A DNA stretch of 7,230 nucleotides from an uncultured Nitrospina sp. (GTDB taxonomy: Bacteria > Nitrospinota > Nitrospinia > Nitrospinales > VA-1): contig CAJWOD010000069.1 in assembly GCA_913044145.1 (NCBI GenBank), positions 1 to 7,230 on the forward strand. The letters run 5' to 3'. A program made the translations under genes and the position numbers. How positions within the stretch are numbered: position 1 is the stretch's first letter; every line of letters starts with the position of its first letter. The notes beneath the pieces are model-generated. The model saw only the letters and a program-made list of their open reading frames with translations. It was not told the origin of the DNA and did no database searches. Of the stretch, positions 1-5,431 are shown in pieces.

Positions 1-734
1 TCCTCAAAGAAAAATACGGCACACGATTCTTTCATTTCACCGATGAATCTTATCCGCCTGCCCTGTTTCAAAAACTTTCACGTCGGTTGATCGACGACAA
101 ACTCGATATCGCCTGGACCACGCATATGAGGTTCGAAGAATCTTTACTTGAAGAACAGGTATGGAAAGATGTCGCAGAATCAGGTTGCAAGTATCTTCAC
201 TTTGGTTATGAGTCGGGTAATCAGCGTGTGCTAAAACTCATGGATAAGGCCACCAAACTTGATGCAATTGAAACTAACCTGCGCATGTCTTCTGATGCAG
301 GAATTTGGAATCACTTGATGGGATTTTTTGGTTTTCCCGGTGAAACAAGTGAAGAGGCAGACGACAGCAAAGCCTTTGTCGAAAAGAACAGCGCGCATAT
401 ACATTCCCTTGGCTTCATGACTTTTGTTTTAGGGAAATATAGCCCCATCGCTTTCGAGCCGGAAAAATACGGGCTGACTTATTATAAAAATCCGGATTGG
501 GATCTGGCGTTGGATTATTACTTCACCACCAAGGATGGGTTAACCATTCAGGAAGCTCTTGATGTGTTCGATAAATTCGAACAAAACCACAACTCGAAAT
601 GGGACTTAAGAACCTGCGTCCGTGAATACATCTTTCTCTATATCGATAAATATGGCTCAAATCATTTGCCGCAACTAGAAATGACCGAAGAACAACGGCG
701 CCAAATGAAGCAACCCGCCATCGGCATGGTGTAG
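1..734 (+). CDS. Radical SAM protein, C-terminal part (5' truncated by window edge)
   Basis: The reading frame is open from base 3 to the TAG at 732-734, giving 243 residues, so the true start lies upstream. The TTG at 87 is in frame but lies inside conserved sequence and is not a plausible start. The visible part resembles the second half of the radical SAM barrel in B12-binding/radical SAM proteins: a strand with FFHFTDE (about residues 9-15), a strand ending in WTTHMR, then HFGYESGNQRVLKLMDKAT, which matches the family's G-x-E-S-G-N-x-x-V-L segment, then GFFGFPGET. The 4Fe-4S CxxxCxxC motif and any cobalamin domain would be upstream and cannot be checked here. These enzymes use S-adenosylmethionine to make a radical, and many modify lipids, cofactors or peptides; the substrate cannot be inferred. 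It converges with the cupin gene across a 76-bp gap. Family assignment is fairly safe; function is unknown. Confidence 0.8.
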   Translation, partial: LKEKYGTRFFHFTDESYPPALFQKLSRRLIDDKLDIAWTTHMRFEESLLEEQVWKDVAESGCKYLHFGYESGNQRVLKLMDKATKLDAIETNLRMSSDAGIWNHLMGFFGFPGETSEEADDSKAFVEKNSAHIHSLGFMTFVLGKYSPIAFEPEKYGLTYYKNPDWDLALDYYFTTKDGLTIQEALDVFDKFEQNHNSKWDLRTCVREYIFLYIDKYGSNHLPQLEMTEEQRRQMKQPAIGMV

Positions 735-810
735 AGGAGAGTGCCCCTCTGTATTAGGTCAGAATTCGATAAGCGATACCAACCCAACTTTAAAAATTAA
801 AAGAACGTTT

Positions 811-1209
811 TTATTTCTCACCATACGGCATCACATTTTCGTGTTCGTTAGGGTCGTTCCGGGAAACAATGGCCAGCGCCGGTTCGGTGTCGCTTAGGTT
901 AACCGGCTTGTGCGGCACTCCAGGCGGAATAAATACAAAATCCCCTTCCTCGTTTATCATAGATTCTTTCAGGTTTTCACCAAACCTGGTTTCCACCCTT
1001 CCTTTAAGAAGGTAAATTGCTGTTTCAAAATCTTTATGAAAATGTGCTTTGGGTGAGCTGCCGGGTGGGATCACGGTTAGATTCATCGATAATCCTTTGG
1101 CACCTACCGTCTCTTTTGAAATACCAACGTAGTAGGGAAGATTTTGTTTGGTGGCAATCGATTCTTGGGGACGAACGGTTATAACTTTTCTTTTTAAATC
1201 TAGACTCAT
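811..1209 (-). CDS. Small single-domain cupin protein
   Basis: This 132-aa protein has one cupin barrel. Motif 1 is PGSSPKAHFHKDFETAIYLL followed by KG, giving candidate metal ligands His56, His58 and Glu62. Motif 2 is GDFVFIPPGVPHKPVN (residues 89-104) with His100 as the fourth ligand. The full set of ligands suggests a metal-binding cupin, either an enzyme or a small-molecule sensor in the cytoplasm; no signal peptide is visible. The start is set by an excellent Shine-Dalgarno, AGGAGGTGA, with the AGGAGG core 6 nt before the ATG. A perfect TATAAT lies just upstream, so the gene may be transcribed alone as well as by readthrough from the two small genes 53 bp upstream. An overlapping reading frame at 1034-1216 is a shadow of this gene. 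The cupin family is certain; the substrate cannot be deduced. Confidence 0.9.
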   Translation of the reverse strand: MSLDLKRKVITVRPQESIATKQNLPYYVGISKETVGAKGLSMNLTVIPPGSSPKAHFHKDFETAIYLLKGRVETRFGENLKESMINEEGDFVFIPPGVPHKPVNLSDTEPALAIVSRNDPNEHENVMPYGEK

Positions 1210-1212
1210 AAT

Positions 1213-1238
1213 TCACCTCCTGTTGAGATGAAATTATA
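1213..1238 (-). promoter_or_regulatory. Candidate cupin promoter (-10 TATAAT) and strong Shine-Dalgarno
   Basis: On the minus strand, bases 1238-1233 read TATAAT, a perfect sigma70 -10 hexamer, preceded directly by TG. No convincing -35 is present 16-18 bp upstream, where GGTTAT-like sequence overlaps the stop codon of the upstream gene. A transcript would begin near 1226 and have a leader of only about 17 nt, carrying AGGAGGTGA (1221-1213), nearly a full complement of the 16S rRNA tail. The short leader and strong ribosome site suggest high expression of the cupin. The hexamers are seen directly; promoter activity is inferred. Confidence 0.5.
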
Positions 1239-1262
1239 CACCCGAATTTTACGAGATAACCG

Positions 1263-1586
1263 TTAGATCTCTATATAGAAACCGTCGTCATGTGTGGCGA
1301 CTTTGTAGATGGGAGTGGTGTCTGAATGGTTCCACTTACAATAGCCTTTTCTAATGTTCCAGCCGCATTCCTCTTTACTGCAGAAGGCGAACATTCCTTT
1401 TAAAACTCCTTTTGCAAGACTTCCCTCGCAACTTTTGCATTTATCGGCGATGCAATAATATTTTCCCTCAACATTATAAAATGCGAGAAGATACTTCCAC
1501 TCTGTATAAGGATGTTCGAGATCGATTTGTTTTCCGGTTCCCTCTTCTGGCGCTTCGTCGAGCTCTAAAATCTTGACATTAGACAT
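1263..1586 (-). CDS. Rieske-fold-like small protein with cysteines near the His ligand positions
   Basis: This 107-aa protein has the layout of a Rieske-type ferredoxin (NirD/BphF-like small proteins). It has an N-terminal beta segment with APEEGTGK, then LLAFYNVEGKYYCIADKC, then the two cluster loops, then a C-terminal strand PIYKVATHDDGFYIEI. In a Rieske box the loops read CxH and CxxH. Here loop 1 is C50-K-S-C53 followed by EGSLAKG, and loop 2 is C69-S-K-E-E-C74 followed by GWNIRKG. The two His positions are Ser52 and Glu72, so both usual ligands are lost and cysteines sit one or two residues further on. Cys45 and Cys83 are additional. It may bind an all-Cys FeS cluster or a zinc/iron rubredoxin-like site. 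Its ATG lies 5 bp after the stop of the upstream gene, with AGAGGA inside that gene as ribosome site, so the pair is probably translationally coupled. The fold is a confident resemblance; the cofactor is inference. Confidence 0.7.
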   Translation of the reverse strand: MSNVKILELDEAPEEGTGKQIDLEHPYTEWKYLLAFYNVEGKYYCIADKCKSCEGSLAKGVLKGMFAFCSKEECGWNIRKGYCKWNHSDTTPIYKVATHDDGFYIEI

Positions 1587-1591
1587 ATGGC

Positions 1592-1867
1592 CTAATCCTC
1601 TGGTAGGTATGGGCCATATCGGTCACGGTAATATTTTTCAAGGTCCCAACGAAACTTGCCTTTCAGGTGAGGGAGTTCTTCGCTTACTTTATGATCGAAG
1701 GCAACATATTCCTCTGACTTTTTCTGGGTCTCTTCGTCTCTTTTGACATTTGAGTCGATATAGGAGTCGCCCAGAGAGGAAGTGCCCACAATGAGTTTTT
1801 GCCCTCTTTTAATCCATCGGCCCAATATGAGGCGTTCTTCATCTGTTCCAGGTTCTATTATCGCCAT
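1592..1867 (-). CDS. Unknown 91-aa charged protein, coupled to the Rieske-like gene
   Basis: I do not recognise this protein. Starting at the ATG at 1867 it is 91 aa, begins MAIIEPGTDEER, is rich in Lys, Arg, Glu and Asp, has no membrane segment, signal peptide or cysteine, and ends in an aromatic-rich tail (WDLEKYYRDRYGPYLPED). The frame stays open up to an ATG at 1948, but the extra N-terminal part looks like untranslated leader: it is basic, lacks family-like sequence and would overlap a candidate promoter. The start at 1867 has only a weak ribosome site (GAAAG, 5 nt spacer). It is the first gene of a minus-strand unit, and the Rieske-like gene starts 5 bp after its stop, which points to a stable partnership such as a complex or a dedicated accessory role. 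Codon-level openness and the coupling support a real gene; function is not inferable. Confidence 0.65.
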   Translation of the reverse strand: MAIIEPGTDEERLILGRWIKRGQKLIVGTSSLGDSYIDSNVKRDEETQKKSEEYVAFDHKVSEELPHLKGKFRWDLEKYYRDRYGPYLPED

Positions 1868-1901
1868 AATTACTTTCTTTTTATTGGAAAAGCTACCTGC
1901 G

Positions 1902-1925
1902 TCCCCTTTATACCTTTTGAGGGGA
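1902..1925 (-). repeat. Inverted repeat in the leader of the 91-aa protein gene
   Basis: On the minus strand, TCCCCT (1925-1920) and AGGGGA (1907-1902) form perfect 6-bp arms around a 12-nt loop. A shorter nested pairing (CCT with AGG) is also possible. It lies between the candidate start of transcription near 1932 and the ATG at 1867. It could be an RNA hairpin in the 5' leader or an operator. No run of T follows, so it is not an ordinary terminator. Confidence 0.3.
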
Positions 1926-1938
1926 TAAATGCTTTGGA

Positions 1939-1947
1939 AATATAACA
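1939..1947 (-). promoter_or_regulatory. Candidate extended -10 promoter for the small-gene unit
   Basis: Read on the minus strand, 1947-1939 is TGTTATATT, matching the extended -10 pattern TGnTATAAT at all but one base. No good -35 is seen at the proper distance, which extended -10 promoters tolerate. Transcription would start near 1932 and leave a leader of about 65 nt before the ATG at 1867. The motif is seen; its use is inferred. Confidence 0.4.
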
Positions 1948-1992
1948 CAGGGAAAATATTAAAAGCCCTAATCTAGAACAATAAAAGCTTTT

Positions 1993-2022
1993 TTGACCAG
2001 TTAAACCCTCGTCCAAAATACT
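1993..2022 (+). promoter_or_regulatory. Candidate promoter for the TPR-oxidoreductase unit
   Basis: TTGACC (1993-1998) and AATACT (2017-2022) are separated by 18 bp, matching sigma70 hexamers at 5 of 6 and 4 of 6 positions. Transcription would start near 2030 and the inverted repeat at 2042-2057 would fall just downstream. A weaker alternative is TTGTCT (2043-2048) with TATATC (2067-2072), also 18 bp apart. I cannot choose firmly between them. Confidence 0.3.
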
Positions 2023-2041
2023 CCAGCGGTTAGTCTGTTGC

Positions 2042-2057
2042 ATTGTCTAGGGACAAT
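2042..2057. repeat. Inverted repeat ATTGTC-TAGG-GACAAT, possible operator
   Basis: Two perfect 6-bp arms flank a 4-bp centre in the divergent region between the small-gene unit (start 1867) and the TPR gene (start 2132). It lies close to or downstream of the candidate plus-strand promoters. The size and symmetry suit a dimeric repressor site, but a short RNA hairpin is equally possible. No matching regulator gene is in the window. Confidence 0.35.
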
Positions 2058-2131
2058 AAGGTAGCATATATCCTTATCCATTTTCAATTTTGTCGTCAAC
2101 CCCTTTTAATTAAGAGAATTAGAGGAATAAT

Positions 2132-2662
2132 ATGTCACCGGAACAACAATCGGAAAAAACTGCGGAAGAACACTTTAAAGATGGCTTGGCTTTTAGCAAG
2201 CTGGGTGACGACCGCAGAACTTTTGAATCTTATAAAAAAGCCATTGATCTAGACTCGGATCATTTTCTTGCTCATTTTAACATTGGTATTCGCTACGGAA
2301 AGCTTCGCATGAATCTGGAAGCTTCTAAATCTTTTCGCGAAGCGCTTCGCATAAAACCCGAAGCTCCGATGGTTCATTACAGCTTGGCTGTGGTGAGCAA
2401 TCTCATCGGTGAGATGGATGAGGCCTTTAAGCATTACAAGGAAGCTATTCGCATCAATCCGGATTTTGGAAGAGCACACAGCAATATTGCCATGCTGTAT
2501 TACGGATTAAAACATGGCAAGGAAACGATACATCATCTAGCTAAGGCCGCAGATATTTTTAAGGAAACGGGAGAAGATTTCATGGAAAAAAATGCCCGCG
2601 ACCTGTTGCAGGAATGTAGTAAGGAATTTGGACTGACTCCTGAAGATTGTCAAACATTATAA
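2132..2662 (+). CDS. Tetratricopeptide repeat (TPR) protein
   Basis: This 176-aa protein is almost entirely TPR helices. Repeat 1 spans about residues 11-44, repeat 2 about 45-78, repeat 3 about 79-112, and a fourth, degenerate repeat about 113-146. Repeats 1-3 each end in the usual A-hydrophobic-x-hydrophobic-(N/D/K)-P/S pattern (KAIDLDSD, EALRIKPE, EAIRINPD). There is no signal peptide or membrane segment, so it is probably a cytoplasmic protein-binding scaffold. The ATG at 2132 has AGAGGA 5 nt upstream. The oxidoreductase gene starts 12 bp after its stop, so both probably share a transcript; whether the TPR protein binds that enzyme is speculative. A shorter overlapping frame at 2043-2252 is a shadow. 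The repeat family is clear; partners are unknown. Confidence 0.9.
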   Translation: MSPEQQSEKTAEEHFKDGLAFSKLGDDRRTFESYKKAIDLDSDHFLAHFNIGIRYGKLRMNLEASKSFREALRIKPEAPMVHYSLAVVSNLIGEMDEAFKHYKEAIRINPDFGRAHSNIAMLYYGLKHGKETIHHLAKAADIFKETGEDFMEKNARDLLQECSKEFGLTPEDCQTL

Positions 2663-2674
2663 TTTTCTTACTAC

Positions 2675-4045
2675 ATGGAATTTGATGTTGTAATTTTAGG
2701 CGGTGGCTCAGCGGGTTACGCAGCCGCATCTTCCGCCCAATCCCACGGTGCAAAAGTTGCCATTGTAGATCACGGCCCTCTAGGCGGACTCTGTATCCTT
2801 CGTGGATGCATGCCTACTAAAACCATTCTCCGTTCATCAGATATCATCTCATTAATGCGTCGGGCCACTGATTTTGGATTGCTTCCTGTTGAAGTCGGTG
2901 CTGACCTTGCTGCAATTAACGATCGCAAAAACTTGTTGATTCGAGAATTTACCGATTACCGTATTGAACAGTTGAAAGACCCTCGCTTCAAACTCATCCA
3001 GGAAAAAGCCAAATTTATTTCCTCTAATGAAGTTAGGGTAGGAACAAAAACACTCAAAGCAAATTCATTTATTATTGCCACAGGTTCGGTTATTGCTGAT
3101 TACCCCATACCCGGATTAAAAGAAACAGGATATTTCACCAGTGATGAAGTTTTAACCATGCGGAATACCCCCGAGTCAATCATTGTTTTAGGGGCTGGCG
3201 CTGTTGCCGTTGAGCTGGCACAATTTTTTCTCCGTATTGGTACTAAAGTGACTTTGATACAACGAAGCCGTCACATCCTATCTTCGGGCGATGAAGATCT
3301 GGCGCATCCCATTGAAGACCGCTTTCGCGAAGAAGGTATGGACGTTTATACCGGAACAAAAATTATTAAAGCTGCTCGGGAAAATAACCGATCAAAAATC
3401 TTTTTTGAGCACGAAGGAAAAGAAAAATGTGTCGAAGCAGAATTCATTTTCCAGGCTTTGGGTCGAAGACCGAATATTGAAGGACTCAACCTCGACGCGG
3501 CAGGGGTGGCTACAGATAAAGGCCGTGTGATAGTTAACCCCGAAATGCGCACCAACCAAAAAAATATCTTTGCAGTGGGGGATGTGAATGGCATTCATGA
3601 GGTTGTTCATATAGCCATTCAGCAAGGGGAGATAGCTGGATTCAACGCATGTTCACCTAATCATTCGAAAGAGGTAGATAATCGCCTAAAAGCATCCGTC
3701 GTATTTACAGATCCCGCAGTGGCGAGTGTCGGCTTGAGCGAAAAAGAATGCAAGGCTGCAAATATTGATTATCTGGTGGCATCGCATCGATTCAGCGACC
3801 ACGGGAAATCCATGTGCCTTGGCGAAACACACGGACATGTGAAAATTTTATGTAATCCTACGACCGGTGAAGTAATTGGAGGACATATCGTTGGACCAGA
3901 TGCAGGAGAATTGATTCACGAGATTATTACTCTCATGCATTTCCACGGAACGGTAAAGGACTTGATGAACATTCCACATTATCATCCTACCCTTGCGGAA
4001 ATCCTGACTTATCCGGCTGAAGAGCTGGTTGAAAAAATAAAGTAA
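2675..4045 (+). CDS. FAD-dependent pyridine nucleotide-disulfide oxidoreductase, dihydrolipoyl dehydrogenase-like
   Basis: At 456 aa this has the normal length and all domains of the class. The FAD-binding GGGSAG is at 9-14, and the redox-active disulfide is C40-ILRG-C45 in GGLCILRGCMPTK. The second dinucleotide fold has GAGAVAVE at 173-180, the FAD motif is FAVGDVNG at 299-306, and the C-terminal dimer domain has HYHPTLAE with His437 and Glu442. That His-Glu pair is the acid-base of dihydrolipoyl dehydrogenase and glutathione reductase and is absent in mercuric reductase. After the second fold the segment reads VTLIQRSRH (192-200), where NAD-linked dihydrolipoyl dehydrogenases usually have an acidic residue; basic residues here suggest NADPH. 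It could act as the L-protein for the convergent gcv genes or be a different reductase. It starts 12 bp after the TPR gene with no clear Shine-Dalgarno, so reinitiation is likely. Class is certain; substrate is not. Confidence 0.88.
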   Translation: MEFDVVILGGGSAGYAAASSAQSHGAKVAIVDHGPLGGLCILRGCMPTKTILRSSDIISLMRRATDFGLLPVEVGADLAAINDRKNLLIREFTDYRIEQLKDPRFKLIQEKAKFISSNEVRVGTKTLKANSFIIATGSVIADYPIPGLKETGYFTSDEVLTMRNTPESIIVLGAGAVAVELAQFFLRIGTKVTLIQRSRHILSSGDEDLAHPIEDRFREEGMDVYTGTKIIKAARENNRSKIFFEHEGKEKCVEAEFIFQALGRRPNIEGLNLDAAGVATDKGRVIVNPEMRTNQKNIFAVGDVNGIHEVVHIAIQQGEIAGFNACSPNHSKEVDNRLKASVVFTDPAVASVGLSEKECKAANIDYLVASHRFSDHGKSMCLGETHGHVKILCNPTTGEVIGGHIVGPDAGELIHEIITLMHFHGTVKDLMNIPHYHPTLAEILTYPAEELVEKIK

Positions 4046-5392
4046 TTACATTTCTTCTAGCTTATCTACTAACCGATCCATATCTTCCTGACTGCTCAAT
4101 TCTGTAGCGCAAACGAGGAGACAGTTCTTTAATTCCGGATAATGTTGTTCCAGAGGGTAACCCCCAATGATGTGAGCCTGTTTTAATATCTGTAACACTT
4201 CTTCAACCGGTCGGGGACATTCAAGAACAAATTCGTTGAAAGAATGAGTTTCAAATTTGATTTCAAATCCAGAAATACGAGCCAATCGGTTTTTCAGGTA
4301 ATGCGCTTTTCTAACATTGAGCGTCGCCATTTCGTACAAACCCTGTTTGCCAAGAGTCGACAGAAAAATAGTGGCAGCAAGCGCGCAAAGTCCTTGATTG
4401 GTACAAATATTTGAGGTCGCCCGTTCGCGCCGGATATGCTGTTCACGAGTAGACAAGGTGAGTACATAGGCGCGTTTGCCATTTTGGTCTTTAGTTTCTC
4501 CAGCGAGTCTTCCCGGCATTTGGCGCAGAAATTTTTCTCGTGTGGCAAAAAACCCCACATAAGGACCTCCAAATGAAATCGGCAACCCAAAAGATTGTCC
4601 TTCTCCTACCACAATATCAGCTCCCCGTTCTCCTGGTGGTTTTAAAATTCCCAAAGATATTGCTTCTGCAACGGCTACAATCAACAAGGTTCCATTTTTA
4701 GAGAGCGCTTCAGCCAACGAAACATATTTTTCTACAGTTCCAAAAAAGTTGGGGGATTGAATAACAACAGCTGCTGTATTTTCTGTCAGATTTTTTAAAA
4801 TGAATTCAAAGTCAGTCCCCCCTTGCGCCGTGTAAGGAACCTCCTTCAAATCAAATTTGCTCCCTCGGGTATAAGTGTCAACGACAATTCGATACTCTGG
4901 GTGTATTGCACTCGATACTAAAAACTCATTTCGTCTATTGATTCGGTTTGCCATTATCACTGCTTCGGCCAATGCAGAAGCACCGTCATACATGGAAGCA
5001 TTGGAGATTTCCATTCCGGTAAGCAAACAAACCATAGTTTGAAATTCAAAAATGGCCTGCAAAGTTCCTTGGCTGACTTCTGACTGATAAGGGGTATAAC
5101 TTGTTGCAAATTCCCCACGCGAAATTAAATGGTCGATTAATATCGGGGAAAAATGGCGATAAGCCCCAGCACCCAGAAAAATCGATTTGTCTTCAGAGGT
5201 AGTATTTCTTTTTTGTAGTCTCTTCAGATATTGCGTTAATTCACTTTCTGGAAGACTGGGAGGCAAATCCAGCAACTCATTGTTCAGTCGTAAAGACTCA
5301 GGGATGCTATCAAACAACTCATCAATATTTTTAACACCAATCTCGGCGAGCATTTGTTTAACATCTTGTTCGGTATGGGGGATATATCGCAT
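4046..5392 (-). CDS. gcvPA: Glycine dehydrogenase (decarboxylating) subunit 1, P-protein alpha half
   Basis: This 448-aa protein is the N-terminal half of the glycine cleavage P-protein in its split form, at the usual length for GcvPA. It has the fold of a PLP-dependent fold-type I enzyme and carries hallmark stretches: the N-terminus MRYIPHTEQDV, GAGAYRHFSPILIDHL from 74, SYTPYQSEVSQGTLQAIFEF from 98, GEGQSFGLPISFGGPYVGFF from 263, and STREQHIRRERATSNICTNQ from 314. The PLP-binding lysine belongs to the GcvPB half, so GcvPA needs GcvPB to decarboxylate glycine and pass aminomethyl to the lipoyl arm of GcvH. In many bacteria gcvPB follows gcvPA directly; here the next gene is a convergent oxidoreductase, so gcvPB must be elsewhere. 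gcvPA lies 31 bp after gcvH, has no recognisable Shine-Dalgarno, and is preceded by a hairpin over the gcvH stop. Its stop codon abuts that of the oxidoreductase. Confidence 0.96.
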   Translation of the reverse strand: MRYIPHTEQDVKQMLAEIGVKNIDELFDSIPESLRLNNELLDLPPSLPESELTQYLKRLQKRNTTSEDKSIFLGAGAYRHFSPILIDHLISRGEFATSYTPYQSEVSQGTLQAIFEFQTMVCLLTGMEISNASMYDGASALAEAVIMANRINRRNEFLVSSAIHPEYRIVVDTYTRGSKFDLKEVPYTAQGGTDFEFILKNLTENTAAVVIQSPNFFGTVEKYVSLAEALSKNGTLLIVAVAEAISLGILKPPGERGADIVVGEGQSFGLPISFGGPYVGFFATREKFLRQMPGRLAGETKDQNGKRAYVLTLSTREQHIRRERATSNICTNQGLCALAATIFLSTLGKQGLYEMATLNVRKAHYLKNRLARISGFEIKFETHSFNEFVLECPRPVEEVLQILKQAHIIGGYPLEQHYPELKNCLLVCATELSSQEDMDRLVDKLEEM

Positions 5393-5415
5393 TTTGAGAA
5401 ACCAGAAAGTTTGTT

Positions 5416-5431
5416 AAGGGTAACTACCCTT
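5416..5431 (-). repeat. Perfect hairpin across the gcvH stop codon, before gcvPA
   Basis: On the mRNA strand the sequence is AAGGGTAGTTACCCTT: 6-bp arms (AAGGGT and ACCCTT) around the tetraloop AGTT, or 7-bp arms around 2 nt. The TAG stop of gcvH (5426-5424) lies at the top of the stem and in the loop. The gcvPA start follows 23 nt later with no visible ribosome site. No T-run follows, so it is unlikely to be a full terminator. It could protect or process the upstream mRNA, or tune gcvPA expression. Confidence 0.5.

Noticed and set aside
733..750. Hairpin AGAGG...CCTCT at the end of the radical SAM gene as a terminator
   Set aside because: The stem is only 5 bp with an 8-nt loop and no T-run follows; the AT-rich sequence near 790-815 also does not form a convincing terminator.
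1868..1948. Longer N-terminus for the 91-aa protein, starting at the ATG at 1948
   Set aside because: The extra residues have no family-like features, the ATG falls next to the extended -10 candidate, and the start at 1867 has a modest ribosome site at the right distance.
1983..1994. AAAAGCTTTT followed by T's as a terminator
   Set aside because: It is a palindrome without a loop, has almost no G/C pairing, and lies upstream of genes in both directions rather than after one.
2043..2252. Small plus-strand frame overlapping the TPR gene start
   Set aside because: It runs through the promoter region and out of frame into the well-supported TPR gene; its translation looks random.
3346..3625. 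Two minus-strand frames within the oxidoreductase gene
   Set aside because: They lie antisense to a conserved domain and have no ribosome site or recognisable features.
2675..4045. Mercuric reductase
   Set aside because: There is no N-terminal metal-binding domain or C-terminal cysteine pair, and the catalytic HPTxxE pair of dihydrolipoyl dehydrogenase and glutathione reductase is present.
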